Below are positions 29,734 to 38,526 of a stretch of DNA of 64,000 bases, one piece after another. The translations under genes and the position numbers were made by a program. How positions within the stretch are numbered: position 1 is the stretch's first letter; each line of letters starts with the position of its first letter. This stretch comes from CAIOYC01 sp965277345 (GTDB taxonomy: Bacteria > Pseudomonadota > Alphaproteobacteria > Caulobacterales > Caulobacteraceae), in assembly GCA_965277345.1 (NCBI GenBank), contig CBDICI010000001.1, forward strand, positions 1 to 64,000, read 5' to 3'. The notes under the pieces were generated by a model. That model made no database searches and had not been told where the DNA came from. It saw only the letters and a list, made by a program, of their open reading frames with translations.

Positions 29734-32316
29734 ATGCGCCGACCGGCGTATCACACCAGGGCCGAACGGATCGGGCTGGGCGGCGCCAAGCTGGCCCTGC
29801 TCCTGGGCGCGGCGCTGGCGGTCGGCTTCGCACCGATGGCGCTGGCCCGGCCGCCCAGCGGCGCCGCGCCGACCCCGCACCTGCCCGGCCAGCCGGTGAA
29901 GCCGCCGGCGCCGGTGGCCGACGACGGCCTCGGCGCGCGCGACGTCTATCTGGAGGGCGACGTGGTCACCGACGACCGGCCCTCCAACACCGTCACCGCC
30001 GAGGGCCATGTGGAGGTGCGCTATCAGGGCCGCACCCTGCGCGCCGACAAGGTGATCTACAATTCGGTGACCGGCGCCAGCCACGCCTATGGCCACGTGG
30101 TGACCACCGGCGCCGACGGCGAGACCACCTACGCCACCGAGTCCGAGCTGGACGACCAGTTCCGCGCCGGCGTGGCGCTGGGCTTCTCCGCCCGCCTGCA
30201 GGACAACGTCACCATCGTCGCCAATGCGGCGATCCACCGCAACGATACGGTCAATGTGCTGCGCCAGGGACGCTTCACCCCCTGCGACATCTGCCGCGCC
30301 GACGGATCGCCCAAGGAGCCCACCTTCTCCATCGAGGCGCAGACCATCGTAGAGGACCGCGATCACGGCGTGATCTATTACCGGCACGCGGTGATCCGGG
30401 TGAAGGGCGTGCCGGTGCTGGCGCTGCCGTTCTTCTGGCACGCGGACCCGGCCACGCCGCGCCGCTCCGGCTTCCTGACCCCGAAGATCGAATACATCAA
30501 GCGGCGCGGGTTCAGCTATGAGCAGCCCTATCTGTTCGACCTGTCGCCCTCGTCGGAGCTGATCGTCTCGCCCCAGCTTAACACGGCGGTGAACCCGCTG
30601 CTGAACCTGCGCTATCGCCAGCAGTTCTATTCCGGCCTGCTGGATATCCGCGGCGGCTATACCGATGAGAAGCTGTTCGACAGCCACACCACGTTCGGCG
30701 ACAAGACCAACCGCAGCTATATCCTGGCCAAGGGCGCTTGGCAGCTCGACCCGCGCTTCACCATCGGCTTCGGGGCCGAGCAGGTCACCGACCCCACCTT
30801 CTTCACCCGCTACGGCGTGCACCAGGTGTTCCAGAACCGCGGCCCCTTCGCCACCGATACGGACCGGCTGATCAGCCAGATCTATGCGGTGCGCCAGGAC
30901 AGCCAGTCCTACGTCTCCATCGCCGCGCTGAACTACGAGTCGCTGCGGGCCACGGTGACCGATCTCGGCATGCAGCGGATCGTGCAGCGCTACGACACCA
31001 ACGCCGCCTTCCCCGTGGTCGGCCCGCTGATCGAAGCGCGCTACAATCCGGCCGATCCGATCCTGGGCGGGCGGCTGAACCTTTTGGCCACGGCGGTCAT
31101 CCTGACGCGCGCCAATACGGTGATCTCGGTCACCGATCCCTCCGGCATCAATCCCGCCGGGCCGCAGCCGTTCGGCGCGACAGTCATTCCGGGGCTCGGC
31201 GGCGCGCCGCCGACGATCATCCCAGCCGTCCGCCCGACCAACGCCCAGTCGCTGACCTATCAGGACAGTCGACGCGGCACCGCCGAGGGCGACTGGCGGC
31301 GCGACTTCACCTTCGACAACGGCCTGCGCATCTCCCCCTTCGCCGAGGCGCGGGGCGATGTCTATTCCGTCGGCTCGGGCCAGCTGACCGTGGGGCCGGG
31401 TTACGCCCAGACGGTGGCCCCGAACGGCACGGTGACGCGGGCCACCGGCACCATCGGGACCGACCTGTCCTGGCCGTTCATCAGGCCCATCGGCGGCGGC
31501 TCGATCATCCTGGAGCCTTTGGCCCAGCTCGCCTTGTCGCCGACGGTGAAGCCGAACGCCAACATCCCCAACGAGGACTCCGCCTCGTTCTCCTTCGACG
31601 AGACCACGCTGTTCTCCACCCACCGCTTCCCCGGCTACGACCTCTATGAGGGCGGCGGGCGCCTGAACGTGGGGGGGCGGGCCACGGCCGATCTCGGCAA
31701 CGGGCGCAGCGCCAGCCTGCTGGTCGGGCGGGTGTTCCGCACGGAGCGCGACAACGTGTTCAGCGCCGTCTCCGGCCTGCAGGGCACGTCTTCGGACTGG
31801 ATCACGGCGGTGAGCATCACCCCGCTGCGCGGCCTGACCCTATTCAACCGCGCCCGCAGCGACGCCGATACCTGGAAGGTCCACCGCGAGGAGGCCGGGG
31901 TGAACCTGGCCCTCGCCCGCTCCTCGCTGACGCTGCGCTACAATTACGACGAGAACGGCGTGGTGCAGGTGCAGTGCAATCTGGCCACCTGCGTCTCGCC
32001 GTTCGGCGGCACGGTGTCCAACGGCTCGACGGTGATCGGCAAGGTGCAGAGCGTGGAATTCAACGGCTCGACCTATCTCACCAAGCATTGGGGGCTGGAG
32101 GCCAACGCCACGCGCGACCTTCAGACGCGGATATGGCCCATGGCGCAGGTCGGCGTTTTCTATCAAGACGAATGCGTGAGGCTCGATCTGCTTTACACGC
32201 ACGATGAAACCTACAGCAACGTCATCGGCACATCCAACGCGGTGACCCTTCGCCTAACGCTCGCCGCATTGGGGGCTAGCATTGTGCCTGGGGGCAGAGC
32301 CAACGATGCGCGCTGA
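29734..32316 (+). CDS. lptD: LPS-assembly protein LptD
   Basis: The outer-membrane barrel that inserts LPS, working with the lipoprotein LptE. The protein is about 860 residues from ATG 29734: a signal peptide, a short Pro-rich linker, the N-terminal OstA jellyroll (about 70-190, with AEGHVEVRYQGRTLRADKV), and a large beta-barrel. Cysteine pairs in CDICRA and near the C-terminus fit the disulfide pattern. ATG 29734 has GGGAGGG upstream; ATG 29680 and TTG 29641 are alternatives. surA follows 37 bases later. Confidence 0.95.
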   Translation: MRRPAYHTRAERIGLGGAKLALLLGAALAVGFAPMALARPPSGAAPTPHLPGQPVKPPAPVADDGLGARDVYLEGDVVTDDRPSNTVTAEGHVEVRYQGRTLRADKVIYNSVTGASHAYGHVVTTGADGETTYATESELDDQFRAGVALGFSARLQDNVTIVANAAIHRNDTVNVLRQGRFTPCDICRADGSPKEPTFSIEAQTIVEDRDHGVIYYRHAVIRVKGVPVLALPFFWHADPATPRRSGFLTPKIEYIKRRGFSYEQPYLFDLSPSSELIVSPQLNTAVNPLLNLRYRQQFYSGLLDIRGGYTDEKLFDSHTTFGDKTNRSYILAKGAWQLDPRFTIGFGAEQVTDPTFFTRYGVHQVFQNRGPFATDTDRLISQIYAVRQDSQSYVSIAALNYESLRATVTDLGMQRIVQRYDTNAAFPVVGPLIEARYNPADPILGGRLNLLATAVILTRANTVISVTDPSGINPAGPQPFGATVIPGLGGAPPTIIPAVRPTNAQSLTYQDSRRGTAEGDWRRDFTFDNGLRISPFAEARGDVYSVGSGQLTVGPGYAQTVAPNGTVTRATGTIGTDLSWPFIRPIGGGSIILEPLAQLALSPTVKPNANIPNEDSASFSFDETTLFSTHRFPGYDLYEGGGRLNVGGRATADLGNGRSASLLVGRVFRTERDNVFSAVSGLQGTSSDWITAVSITPLRGLTLFNRARSDADTWKVHREEAGVNLALARSSLTLRYNYDENGVVQVQCNLATCVSPFGGTVSNGSTVIGKVQSVEFNGSTYLTKHWGLEANATRDLQTRIWPMAQVGVFYQDECVRLDLLYTHDETYSNVIGTSNAVTLRLTLAALGASIVPGGRANDAR

Positions 32317-32353
32317 GCAGCGTGCCGGACGTGACGGGAAGGACGATTTGAGA

Positions 32354-33691
32354 ATGAGTGCGGCGCGTAACGCGGTTCTGGGCGCCTTGGCCGCAATGCT
32401 GGCCGGTGGTCCCGCCATGGCGCAGGCCCCGGCGGCCGGACCCAACACCGCGTCGATCCTCAGCGGCGCCATCGCCCCGGCCAAGAAGCCGGTGCTGGGC
32501 GAGGGTGTCGCGGCGGAGGTCAACAACGAGATCATCTCCACCTACGACCTGCGCCAGCGCGTCTTGATGGTGCTGGTCATCAACGGCGTGCAGCCGACGG
32601 AGGAGAACCTGCGTCAGGTGGAGCGCGAGGCGCTGCGCTCGCTGGTGGACGAGCATCTGCAGATGCAGGAAATCCGCACCATCGAGGCCAAGAACAAGGA
32701 CGCCCACGTGGCCGCAACGGCCAAGGAAGTGGACGAAGAGGTAGGCAGCCTGGCCCAGCAGTACGGGGTCAAGCAGGCGCAACTGGTCACGACGCTGAAA
32801 AGCGCCGGCGTGGACATGAAGACGCTCCGCGACCAGCTCAACGCTCAGATCTCCTGGCGCAACTATATCGGCGGCCGTTTCCACGGCAGCGTGCACGTGG
32901 GCGACGACCAGATCAACCAGGAGCAGGCGCGCATCAACGCCGCCTCGTCCAAGGCGCAATATCAGGTCAGCGAAATCCTCATCGACCCCAGCCATGCGGG
33001 CGGACAGGAGCAGGCCATGGCCGGCGCGAAGCAGCTCGCGCAGCAGATCAAGCAGGGCGCCCCCTTCGCCGCGGTGGCGCGTCAGTTCTCCGCCCTGCCC
33101 ACCGCCGCCAACGGCGGCGACGCCGGCTGGCTCAGCGCCGGCGAAATCCCGGCCACGCTGGAAAGCGTGCTGGCCACCATGCGCCCCGGACAGGTCTCCG
33201 ATCCGATCCAGGCCTCGGACGGGGTCTATCTGTTGCAGCTCCGCGCCAAGCACGCCGGCGTCGGCGCCACGCTGGTGTCGCTGAAGCAGGCGGCCATCCG
33301 CGTGCCGGAACACGCCACCGCTGAGGAGCTGTCCGCCGCCACCGCCAAGCTGGACAGGCTGCGCGACGAGGCGAGGACCTGCGACGGGCTGGAGAACGAG
33401 GCCGGCAAGTACGACGGGGTGGTCGCCGGCGATCTCGGCGAGACCGAGGTGAACGACCTCGCGCCGGAATTCAAGCAGGTGATCGAGGGGTTGAAGGTCG
33501 GCCAGATCGGCGGCCCGGTGCGTACCCGCGCCGGCCTGCACCTCGTGGCCCTGTGCGGTCGCCGCGCGTCGGGCGCGCACGCGGCGTCGCGCGAGGAGAT
33601 CGCCGATCGGCTGCAGAACGAGCAGTTGTCGATGATCTCGCGACGCTATCTGCGCGACCTGCGCAATTCGGCGACCATCGAGAGCCGGTGA
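32354..33691 (+). CDS. surA: Periplasmic peptidyl-prolyl isomerase/chaperone SurA
   Basis: It escorts outer-membrane proteins, including LptD, through the periplasm. The 445-residue protein has a signal peptide (residues 1-25, ending MAQA), the SurA N-domain (about 50-165, EVNNEIISTYDLRQRV), a parvulin domain (about 200-300 with YQVSEILIDPS and NGGDAGWLSAGEIP) and a second, degenerate parvulin-like part (about 310-410). It lies in the lptFGD-surA-pdxA-rsmA order typical of alphaproteobacteria. Confidence 0.94.
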   Translation: MSAARNAVLGALAAMLAGGPAMAQAPAAGPNTASILSGAIAPAKKPVLGEGVAAEVNNEIISTYDLRQRVLMVLVINGVQPTEENLRQVEREALRSLVDEHLQMQEIRTIEAKNKDAHVAATAKEVDEEVGSLAQQYGVKQAQLVTTLKSAGVDMKTLRDQLNAQISWRNYIGGRFHGSVHVGDDQINQEQARINAASSKAQYQVSEILIDPSHAGGQEQAMAGAKQLAQQIKQGAPFAAVARQFSALPTAANGGDAGWLSAGEIPATLESVLATMRPGQVSDPIQASDGVYLLQLRAKHAGVGATLVSLKQAAIRVPEHATAEELSAATAKLDRLRDEARTCDGLENEAGKYDGVVAGDLGETEVNDLAPEFKQVIEGLKVGQIGGPVRTRAGLHLVALCGRRASGAHAASREEIADRLQNEQLSMISRRYLRDLRNSATIESR

Positions 33692-34746
33692 TCGCGCCGG
33701 CGCGACGGGGGGGGCCACGACCGGGGGCGCCGAGACCCGGCGACAAGCCGCTGGCGCTGAGCCTCGGCGATCCGGCCGGCATCGGGCCGGAGATCGTGGC
33801 CAAGGCCTGGGCGGAACTGCGCGAGAGCGGGCCGGCCTTCGTCGTGGTCGGCGACCGCGACGTGATCGCCGCCGCCATGCCCGGCCGGATCAAGGGCGCG
33901 GTCCAGCGCGTCGGCTCCCCCGCCGAGGGCCAAGCCACGTTCGCCGACGCCCTGCCGGTGATCGACATGCCGCTGCTGTCGCCGGTGGTGGCGGGCCAGC
34001 CCTCCACCGCCCACGCGGGTGCGATCATCCGCTGGATCGAGACCGCTGTGGGCCTCGCCCTGTCCCACGCCGTATCGGGCGTGGTGACCGCGCCTATCGC
34101 CAAGGCGCCGCTCTATGCCGCCGGTTTCGGCTTTCCCGGCCATACCGAGTTCCTGGCCGAACTTACCGCCGGCGCCGCCTATGAGGGCCAGCGCGGCCCG
34201 GTGATGATGCTGGCCGCGGCGGATTTACGGACCGTGCTGGTCACCATTCACCAGCCGCTTCGCGACGCCATCGCGGCCCTCACTGGCGACGCCATCGTCC
34301 GCGTGGGCAGGGTGACCGCCGAGACCCTGGCGCGCGATTTCGGCATCGAGCGGCCGCGCCTCGCCCTGGCGGGCCTGAACCCCCACGCCGGCGAGGGCGG
34401 GACCCTCGGCCGCGAGGAGATGGAGATCGTCAACCCCGCCGCCGCGCGGCTGCGTGCGCTCGGCATCGACTGCAGCGACGCCCGCCCCGCCGACAGCCTG
34501 TTCCACGCCGAGGCGCGCCAGGGCTATGACGCCGTCCTGTGCCTCTATCACGACCAGGCGCTGATCCCGGTGAAGACGGTGGACTTCTGGGGCGGGGTCA
34601 ACGCCACTCTCGGCCTGCCTATCGTGCGCACCTCGCCCGATCACGGCGTCGGCTATGACATCGCCGGGCGCGGCTATGCCCGTCCCGACAGCCTGATCGC
34701 CGCGATCCGCATGGCCGCGGAGATGGCCGCCCGGCGGGGCGGGTGA
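33688..34746 (+). CDS. pdxA: 4-hydroxythreonine-4-phosphate dehydrogenase
   Basis: It oxidises 4-phosphohydroxy-L-threonine in DXP-dependent pyridoxal 5'-phosphate synthesis. The protein begins with a basic leader, then PLALSLGDPAGIGPEIVAKA; the metal-binding histidines lie in FPGHTEFLAEL, VTIHQPLRDA and CLYHDQALIPVK, and VNATLGLPIVRTSPDHG is near the end. The GTG at 33688 overlaps the surA stop (GTGA), the usual coupled start; a longer frame without such a start is unlikely. The length of 352 residues fits. Confidence 0.96.
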   Translation: MIAPARRGGPRPGAPRPGDKPLALSLGDPAGIGPEIVAKAWAELRESGPAFVVVGDRDVIAAAMPGRIKGAVQRVGSPAEGQATFADALPVIDMPLLSPVVAGQPSTAHAGAIIRWIETAVGLALSHAVSGVVTAPIAKAPLYAAGFGFPGHTEFLAELTAGAAYEGQRGPVMMLAAADLRTVLVTIHQPLRDAIAALTGDAIVRVGRVTAETLARDFGIERPRLALAGLNPHAGEGGTLGREEMEIVNPAAARLRALGIDCSDARPADSLFHAEARQGYDAVLCLYHDQALIPVKTVDFWGGVNATLGLPIVRTSPDHGVGYDIAGRGYARPDSLIAAIRMAAEMAARRGG

Positions 34747-35627
34747 CCGACGCGCGCGCCGATGACCTGATCGAGGCGCTGGCGCCGCTGCGCGAGGTGC
34801 TGTCGAACCACGGCCTGCTGGCGGACAAGCGGTTCGGCCAGCACTTCCTGCTCGACCTCAACCTCACCCGCAAGATCGCCCGCTTGGCCTCGCCATTGAA
34901 CGATGCCGTGGTGATCGAAGTGGGGCCGGGGCCGGGCGGCCTGACCCGCGCGCTGCTGGCGGAGGGCGCCGCGCGGGTGATCGCCATCGAGCGCGACCCC
35001 CGCTTCCTGCCCCTGCTGGCGGAGATCGAGGCGGCGTCCGGCGGCCGGCTGACCGTGGTCCAGGCCGACGCGCTGAAGGTGGACGAGGCGGCGCTGATCG
35101 CCCGGCACGCGCCGGGCCTTCGCCCGCTGGTCGTCTCCAACCTGCCCTACAACGTGGGCACGCCGCTCCTGATCCGCTGGCTGGTGGGGCCGTTCCGCCC
35201 GGCGCGGATGGCGCTGATGTTCCAGAAGGAGGTGGCGGATCGCATCGCCGCCCCGGCGGGCTCGGACGCCTATGGCCGCCTGTCGGTGCTGGCCCAAGCG
35301 ATGGCGCAGGCGCGCGTGGCCATGACCCTGCCCGCCCGCGCCTTCACCCCCCCGCCCAAGGTGGACAGCGCCGTGGTGGTGCTCACCCCCCGCGACGACG
35401 CGCCGGTGGGCCCGAGGCTCGCCGCGCTGGAGCGGGTGACCGCCGCCGCCTTCGGCCAGCGGCGCAAGATGCTCCGCTCCTCGCTGAAACCGCTCGGCGG
35501 CGCGGCGCTGTGCCAAGCCGCCGGCATCGAGCCCGACGCGCGAGCGGAAACCGTAGATGTGGCGGGGTTTTTGAGGTTGGCGGGCTGCGTGTTTCGAGAC
35601 GCCTCCTTCGGAGGTTCCTCAGCATGA
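34743..35627 (+). CDS. rsmA: 16S rRNA dimethyladenosine transferase (KsgA)
   Basis: It dimethylates two adjacent adenines near the 3' end of 16S rRNA during 30S assembly. The 294-residue protein has KRFGQHFLLD (about residue 28), SAM motif I VIEVGPGPGGLTRALL, the acceptor motif VVSNLPYNVGTPLL and the C-terminal FTPPPKVDSAVV. It starts with a GTGA overlap on pdxA. The last dozen codons (after VAGFLRLAGC) come from a GCTTCGAGACGC-type repeat, which also supplies the TGA, so the native C-terminus has been replaced or slightly extended. Confidence 0.95.
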   Translation: MTDARADDLIEALAPLREVLSNHGLLADKRFGQHFLLDLNLTRKIARLASPLNDAVVIEVGPGPGGLTRALLAEGAARVIAIERDPRFLPLLAEIEAASGGRLTVVQADALKVDEAALIARHAPGLRPLVVSNLPYNVGTPLLIRWLVGPFRPARMALMFQKEVADRIAAPAGSDAYGRLSVLAQAMAQARVAMTLPARAFTPPPKVDSAVVVLTPRDDAPVGPRLAALERVTAAAFGQRRKMLRSSLKPLGGAALCQAAGIEPDARAETVDVAGFLRLAGCVFRDASFGGSSA

Positions 35628-35770
35628 CGAAGAAACGCGAACCTGGCCAAACTTGGTCATGGCGACCACCGCTCTGGGTTTGGAGCTGGTAGGTAGTCCT
35701 TGTGACCATTCAGCAACGTCGTCATGCTGAGGAGCGGCGCGGCACGCGGCGCGTCTCGAAGCACGCATAT
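35588..35770. repeat. Inverted pair of GCTTCGAGACGC repeats
   Basis: One copy (35588-35634) reads TTTCGAGACGCCTCCTTCGG onward to CTCAGCATGACGAA and overlaps the 3' end of rsmA. An inverted copy (35719-35769) reads GTCGTCATGCTGAGGAGCGG onward to GCGTCTCGAAGCACGC just before the GIY-YIG gene. The spacer between them is not coding. Confidence 0.85.
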
Positions 35771-35775
35771 CGCCG

Positions 35776-36060
35776 ATGGCGTCCTGGACCTACATGCTGC
35801 GCTGCGCCGACGGCTCATTCTATGTCGGTTGCACCACCGACCTCGATACGCGGATCGGCCAGCACCACGCGGGCCTTCAGCCCGGCTATACCGCCAGCCG
35901 TAGGCCGGTGGAACTGGTCTGGGTGGAAGAGTTCCAGCACATCGATGACGCCATTGCCGCCGAGCGCCGCCTCAAGGGTTGGTCGCGCGCCAAGAAGCTG
36001 GCGCTGATCGAGCACGACTATGCACGGATCTCACAGCTGGCGTCACGGGCTGGGCGCTAA
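35776..36060 (+). CDS. GIY-YIG nuclease-superfamily small protein
   Basis: A 94-residue, single-domain member of the UPF0213/UvrC-N-like GIY-YIG family. The motif lies in WTYMLRCADGSFYVGCTTDL, in which GIY-YIG is represented by TYM...YVG; the catalytic-site Arg is in TRIGQHHAG, and the helix with Glu is in IAAERRLKGWSRAKKLALIE. Such stand-alone proteins are thought to act on DNA, but the role is undefined. The ATG falls a few bases after a repeat copy, so no native promoter is obvious. Confidence 0.9.
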   Translation: MASWTYMLRCADGSFYVGCTTDLDTRIGQHHAGLQPGYTASRRPVELVWVEEFQHIDDAIAAERRLKGWSRAKKLALIEHDYARISQLASRAGR

Positions 36061-36077
36061 GAGCCTGTTTGAAACAG

Positions 36078-36286
36078 CCCTGCGTCCTTCGAGACGCCTC
36101 CTTTGGAGGCTCCTCAGGATGACGAACGATAGCGAACGCCAACAACATTCGTCATGCTGAGGAGCGCGCCTCGTGCGCGCGTCTCCAAGCACGCACATCG
36201 CAAAAAGCCCGTTTGGGAGTCGGGGTTCGGTGGCTTTTTCGTGCTTCGCGACGCGCGCAAGCTCGCTGCTCAGCATGACGAGTAGG
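36078..36286. repeat. Cluster of three GCTTCGAGACGC repeats
   Basis: Copies at about 36081-36127 (forward), 36147-36197 (inverted) and 36239-36284 (forward) fill the gap between the GIY-YIG gene and the convergent EVE gene. All keep the TTCGAGACGC / CTCAGCATGACGA ends with differing inner hairpins. No gene is visible in this 270-base gap. Confidence 0.85.
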
Positions 36287-36330
36287 GGTAGTCTCCTGAA
36301 GGAATCAAGAATCTCGCGAAAGCCACGCGC

Positions 36331-36737
36331 CTACGCTCCCCCCATCCCCAAAATCACCGCCCATTCCTCATCCGTCACCGGGGAGACCGAGAGGCGGAAG
36401 AGGCGGAGCATGGCCATGTTGGCGAGCTTCGGCTCGGCCTTCATGCCCGCCAGGGTCACTGGGCGCGGCAGGGCGCGCACGGGTTCAACTCAACGGCCAC
36501 GAAGCGGCCGGTGGGATCGGTGGGGTCGGGGAAGGCTTCGCGCGCCACCTCGGCTATGCCCACCACCGCCAGGCCCGCCTGCGAGTGGTAGAAGAGGGCC
36601 TGATCGCCCCGCTTCATCGCCTTCAGGTGCAGGGCGGCGGTGTTGTTTCGCACCCCGTCCCACACGGTATGGCCGTCGCGCACCAGGTCGTCGAAGCCGT
36701 ACTTGGCGGGTTCGGACTTGATCAGCCAGTGCGCCAT
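36331..36737 (-). pseudogene. EVE-domain protein, apparent -1 frameshift
   Basis: EVE domains are PUA-like readers of modified bases. From ATG 36737 the frame gives HWLIKSEPAKYGFDDLVRDG, a VRNNTAALHLKAMKRGDQAL block and DPTDPTGRFVAVELNP, then stops early at a TGA. One base is missing in the G run at 36480-36482. Restoring it continues the family as VRALPRPVTLAGMKAEPKLA and ends LSVSPVTDEEWAVIL at the TAG at 36331-36333, for 135 residues, the usual size. This is either a recent mutation or a consensus error. gmk lies just upstream on the same strand. Confidence 0.88.
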
Positions 36738-36754
36738 GGGCTTCACCCGCTCAT

Positions 36755-37402
36755 TCAGATCGGCTCGTCCAGCAGGCCCTGGACGAAGCCGGCGAGCCAG
36801 CCGTTGCGGCCGCGTTTCAGCCGCTCGGCATGATAGATGTGCGCCAGCTCCGAATAGGCGCGATCGAAGTCGTCGTTCAGGATCACGTAGTCGAACCGGT
36901 CCCACTCGACGATCTCGTGCTTGGCCCGGTCCAGCCGGCGGTGGATCACCGCATCGTCGTCCTGCGAGCGGGCGTGCAGGCGCCGGCTCATCTCCGCCAG
37001 CGAGGGGGGCAGCACGTAGATGCTCACCGAATCCTCCGCCGCCTCCGCCCGGATCACCGCGGCGCCCTGCAGGTCGATGTCGAACAGCACGCTGTCGCCC
37101 TTGGCCAGCAGGTCCAGCACCGGATCGCGCGGCGATCCGTAGCGCTGGCCATAGACCTCGGCCCACTCCAGGAAACCGCCCGCCGCCACGCGCGCGTCGA
37201 AGCTCGACCGGTCAGTGAAGTGATAATGCACCCCCTCCTGCTCGCCGGGGCGCGGCGGGCGGGTGGTGTGCGAGATCGACAGGTGCAGGTCGCGGTGGTC
37301 GGCCACCAGCCGCCGAGTCAGCGAGGTCTTGCCGACACCCGAGGGGGCGACCACCATCATCATGAAGCCCCGGCGGGGGCCGTGCTTGTCGTCCCAGATC
37401 AT
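36755..37402 (-). CDS. gmk: Guanylate kinase
   Basis: It phosphorylates GMP to GDP. The 215-residue protein has the P-loop APSGVGKTSL at about residues 19-28, the GMP-binding HTTRPPRPGEQEGVHYHF block, EWAEVYGQRYGSP and FDIDLQGA. The N-terminal leader before the P-loop is short and ordinary. It is downstream of mltG by 16 bases and upstream of the EVE-domain gene, all leftward, in the mltG-gmk order seen in related genomes. Confidence 0.97.
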   Translation of the reverse strand: MIWDDKHGPRRGFMMMVVAPSGVGKTSLTRRLVADHRDLHLSISHTTRPPRPGEQEGVHYHFTDRSSFDARVAAGGFLEWAEVYGQRYGSPRDPVLDLLAKGDSVLFDIDLQGAAVIRAEAAEDSVSIYVLPPSLAEMSRRLHARSQDDDAVIHRRLDRAKHEIVEWDRFDYVILNDDFDRAYSELAHIYHAERLKRGRNGWLAGFVQGLLDEPI

Positions 37403-37418
37403 CGGCGGCCGCGTCCCA

Positions 37419-38519
37419 TCAGCGATGTTCCCGGGGTCTGATCGGCTGGGGCGTCGGGAGTTGGGGCGTCGTCGGCGGCTGGGGCAGGTCCGCCGGGCTC
37501 GCCCTCTGCTGCTTCTCGATTAGGCGCCAGCGGCCCACGGCCTTGGACTGCTCCTCATAGGTCCGGGAGAAGCGGTGTCCGCCAGTGCCGTCGGCAACGA
37601 AATACAGCTCGTCGGTGTCCGGCGGGTCCATCACCGCGGCCAGCGAGGCGCGGCCGGGATTGCCGATGGGGCCCGGCGGCAAGCCGTAGTTGGTGTAGCT
37701 GTTATAGGGGCCGGGCGCGGCCAGTTCCGAGGCGCGCAGACCCCGGCCCAGCGGCAGACCGCCGGTGATGCCGTAGATCACCGTCGGATCGGCCTGCAGC
37801 CGCATATTGGTGCGCAGCCGGTTGATGTAGACCGCCGCCACGCGGGGCCGCTCGGACGGCAGGGCCGTCTCCTTCTCGACGATGGAGGCCAGGGTCACCG
37901 CCTGGTCGGGCGTGGAGAAGGGCAGGCCGGGCTTGCGCTGGCTCCACAGGGCTGCGAGCACCCTGTCGCGGGCGTCCATCATCTTCTGCAGCACCGCCGC
38001 GCGCGTGTCGCCGCGCACCACCTCGTAGGTCTCGGGCAGGACCGCGCCCTCCGGCGGGGTGGGGATTTCGCCGGTGAGCACGTCGGCGGCGTTCAGGATC
38101 GTGGCCACCTGCAGGGCCGAGACGCCCTCGGGAACGGTGATCCGGTGATGCACGATGTCGCCCTTGCGGATCTTGGCCAGCACCTCTGCCAGGGAGGCGT
38201 GGGAGGCGAAGCGGTATTCGCCGGCCTTCAGCCGATGCGCCGCGGCGCTGAGTTCCGCGGCGGCGATGAACAGCTGCGGCGCGCGCACCACCCCGGCGCG
38301 GGAAAGGGTGGCCGCCATCTCCGACAGGCCTCCGCCCCGGCGCAGGATCACCGTCGTGGCCCCGCCCTGCCGCGCCGTCGGTCCGGGCAATTCGTAACCG
38401 ATGAAGCCCGCCGCGCCGGCGATCGCCGCCAGCACGGTCAGGGTCAGCAAGGCCGACAGCGCACCCGTGACGAAGCGCCGGAACCCGCCGGGTCTGCGCT
38501 CCGCCCCGGCGGGGACCAT
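37419..38519 (-). CDS. mltG: Endolytic transglycosylase MltG
   Basis: It cleaves nascent peptidoglycan strands at the inner membrane and sets glycan length. The 366-residue protein has one N-terminal transmembrane helix (about residues 17-42), a LysM-like subdomain (about 55-150), and the YceG catalytic domain with the Glu in TLASIVEKETALPSE (about 210-225), LQADPTVIYGI and YNSYTNYGLPPGPIGNPG. A Pro/Gln-rich tail follows. It starts 7 bases after the fabF stop, so it belongs to the fab operon. Confidence 0.96.
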   Translation of the reverse strand: MVPAGAERRPGGFRRFVTGALSALLTLTVLAAIAGAAGFIGYELPGPTARQGGATTVILRRGGGLSEMAATLSRAGVVRAPQLFIAAAELSAAAHRLKAGEYRFASHASLAEVLAKIRKGDIVHHRITVPEGVSALQVATILNAADVLTGEIPTPPEGAVLPETYEVVRGDTRAAVLQKMMDARDRVLAALWSQRKPGLPFSTPDQAVTLASIVEKETALPSERPRVAAVYINRLRTNMRLQADPTVIYGITGGLPLGRGLRASELAAPGPYNSYTNYGLPPGPIGNPGRASLAAVMDPPDTDELYFVADGTGGHRFSRTYEEQSKAVGRWRLIEKQQRASPADLPQPPTTPQLPTPQPIRPREHR

Positions 38520-38526
38520 CCGACCG

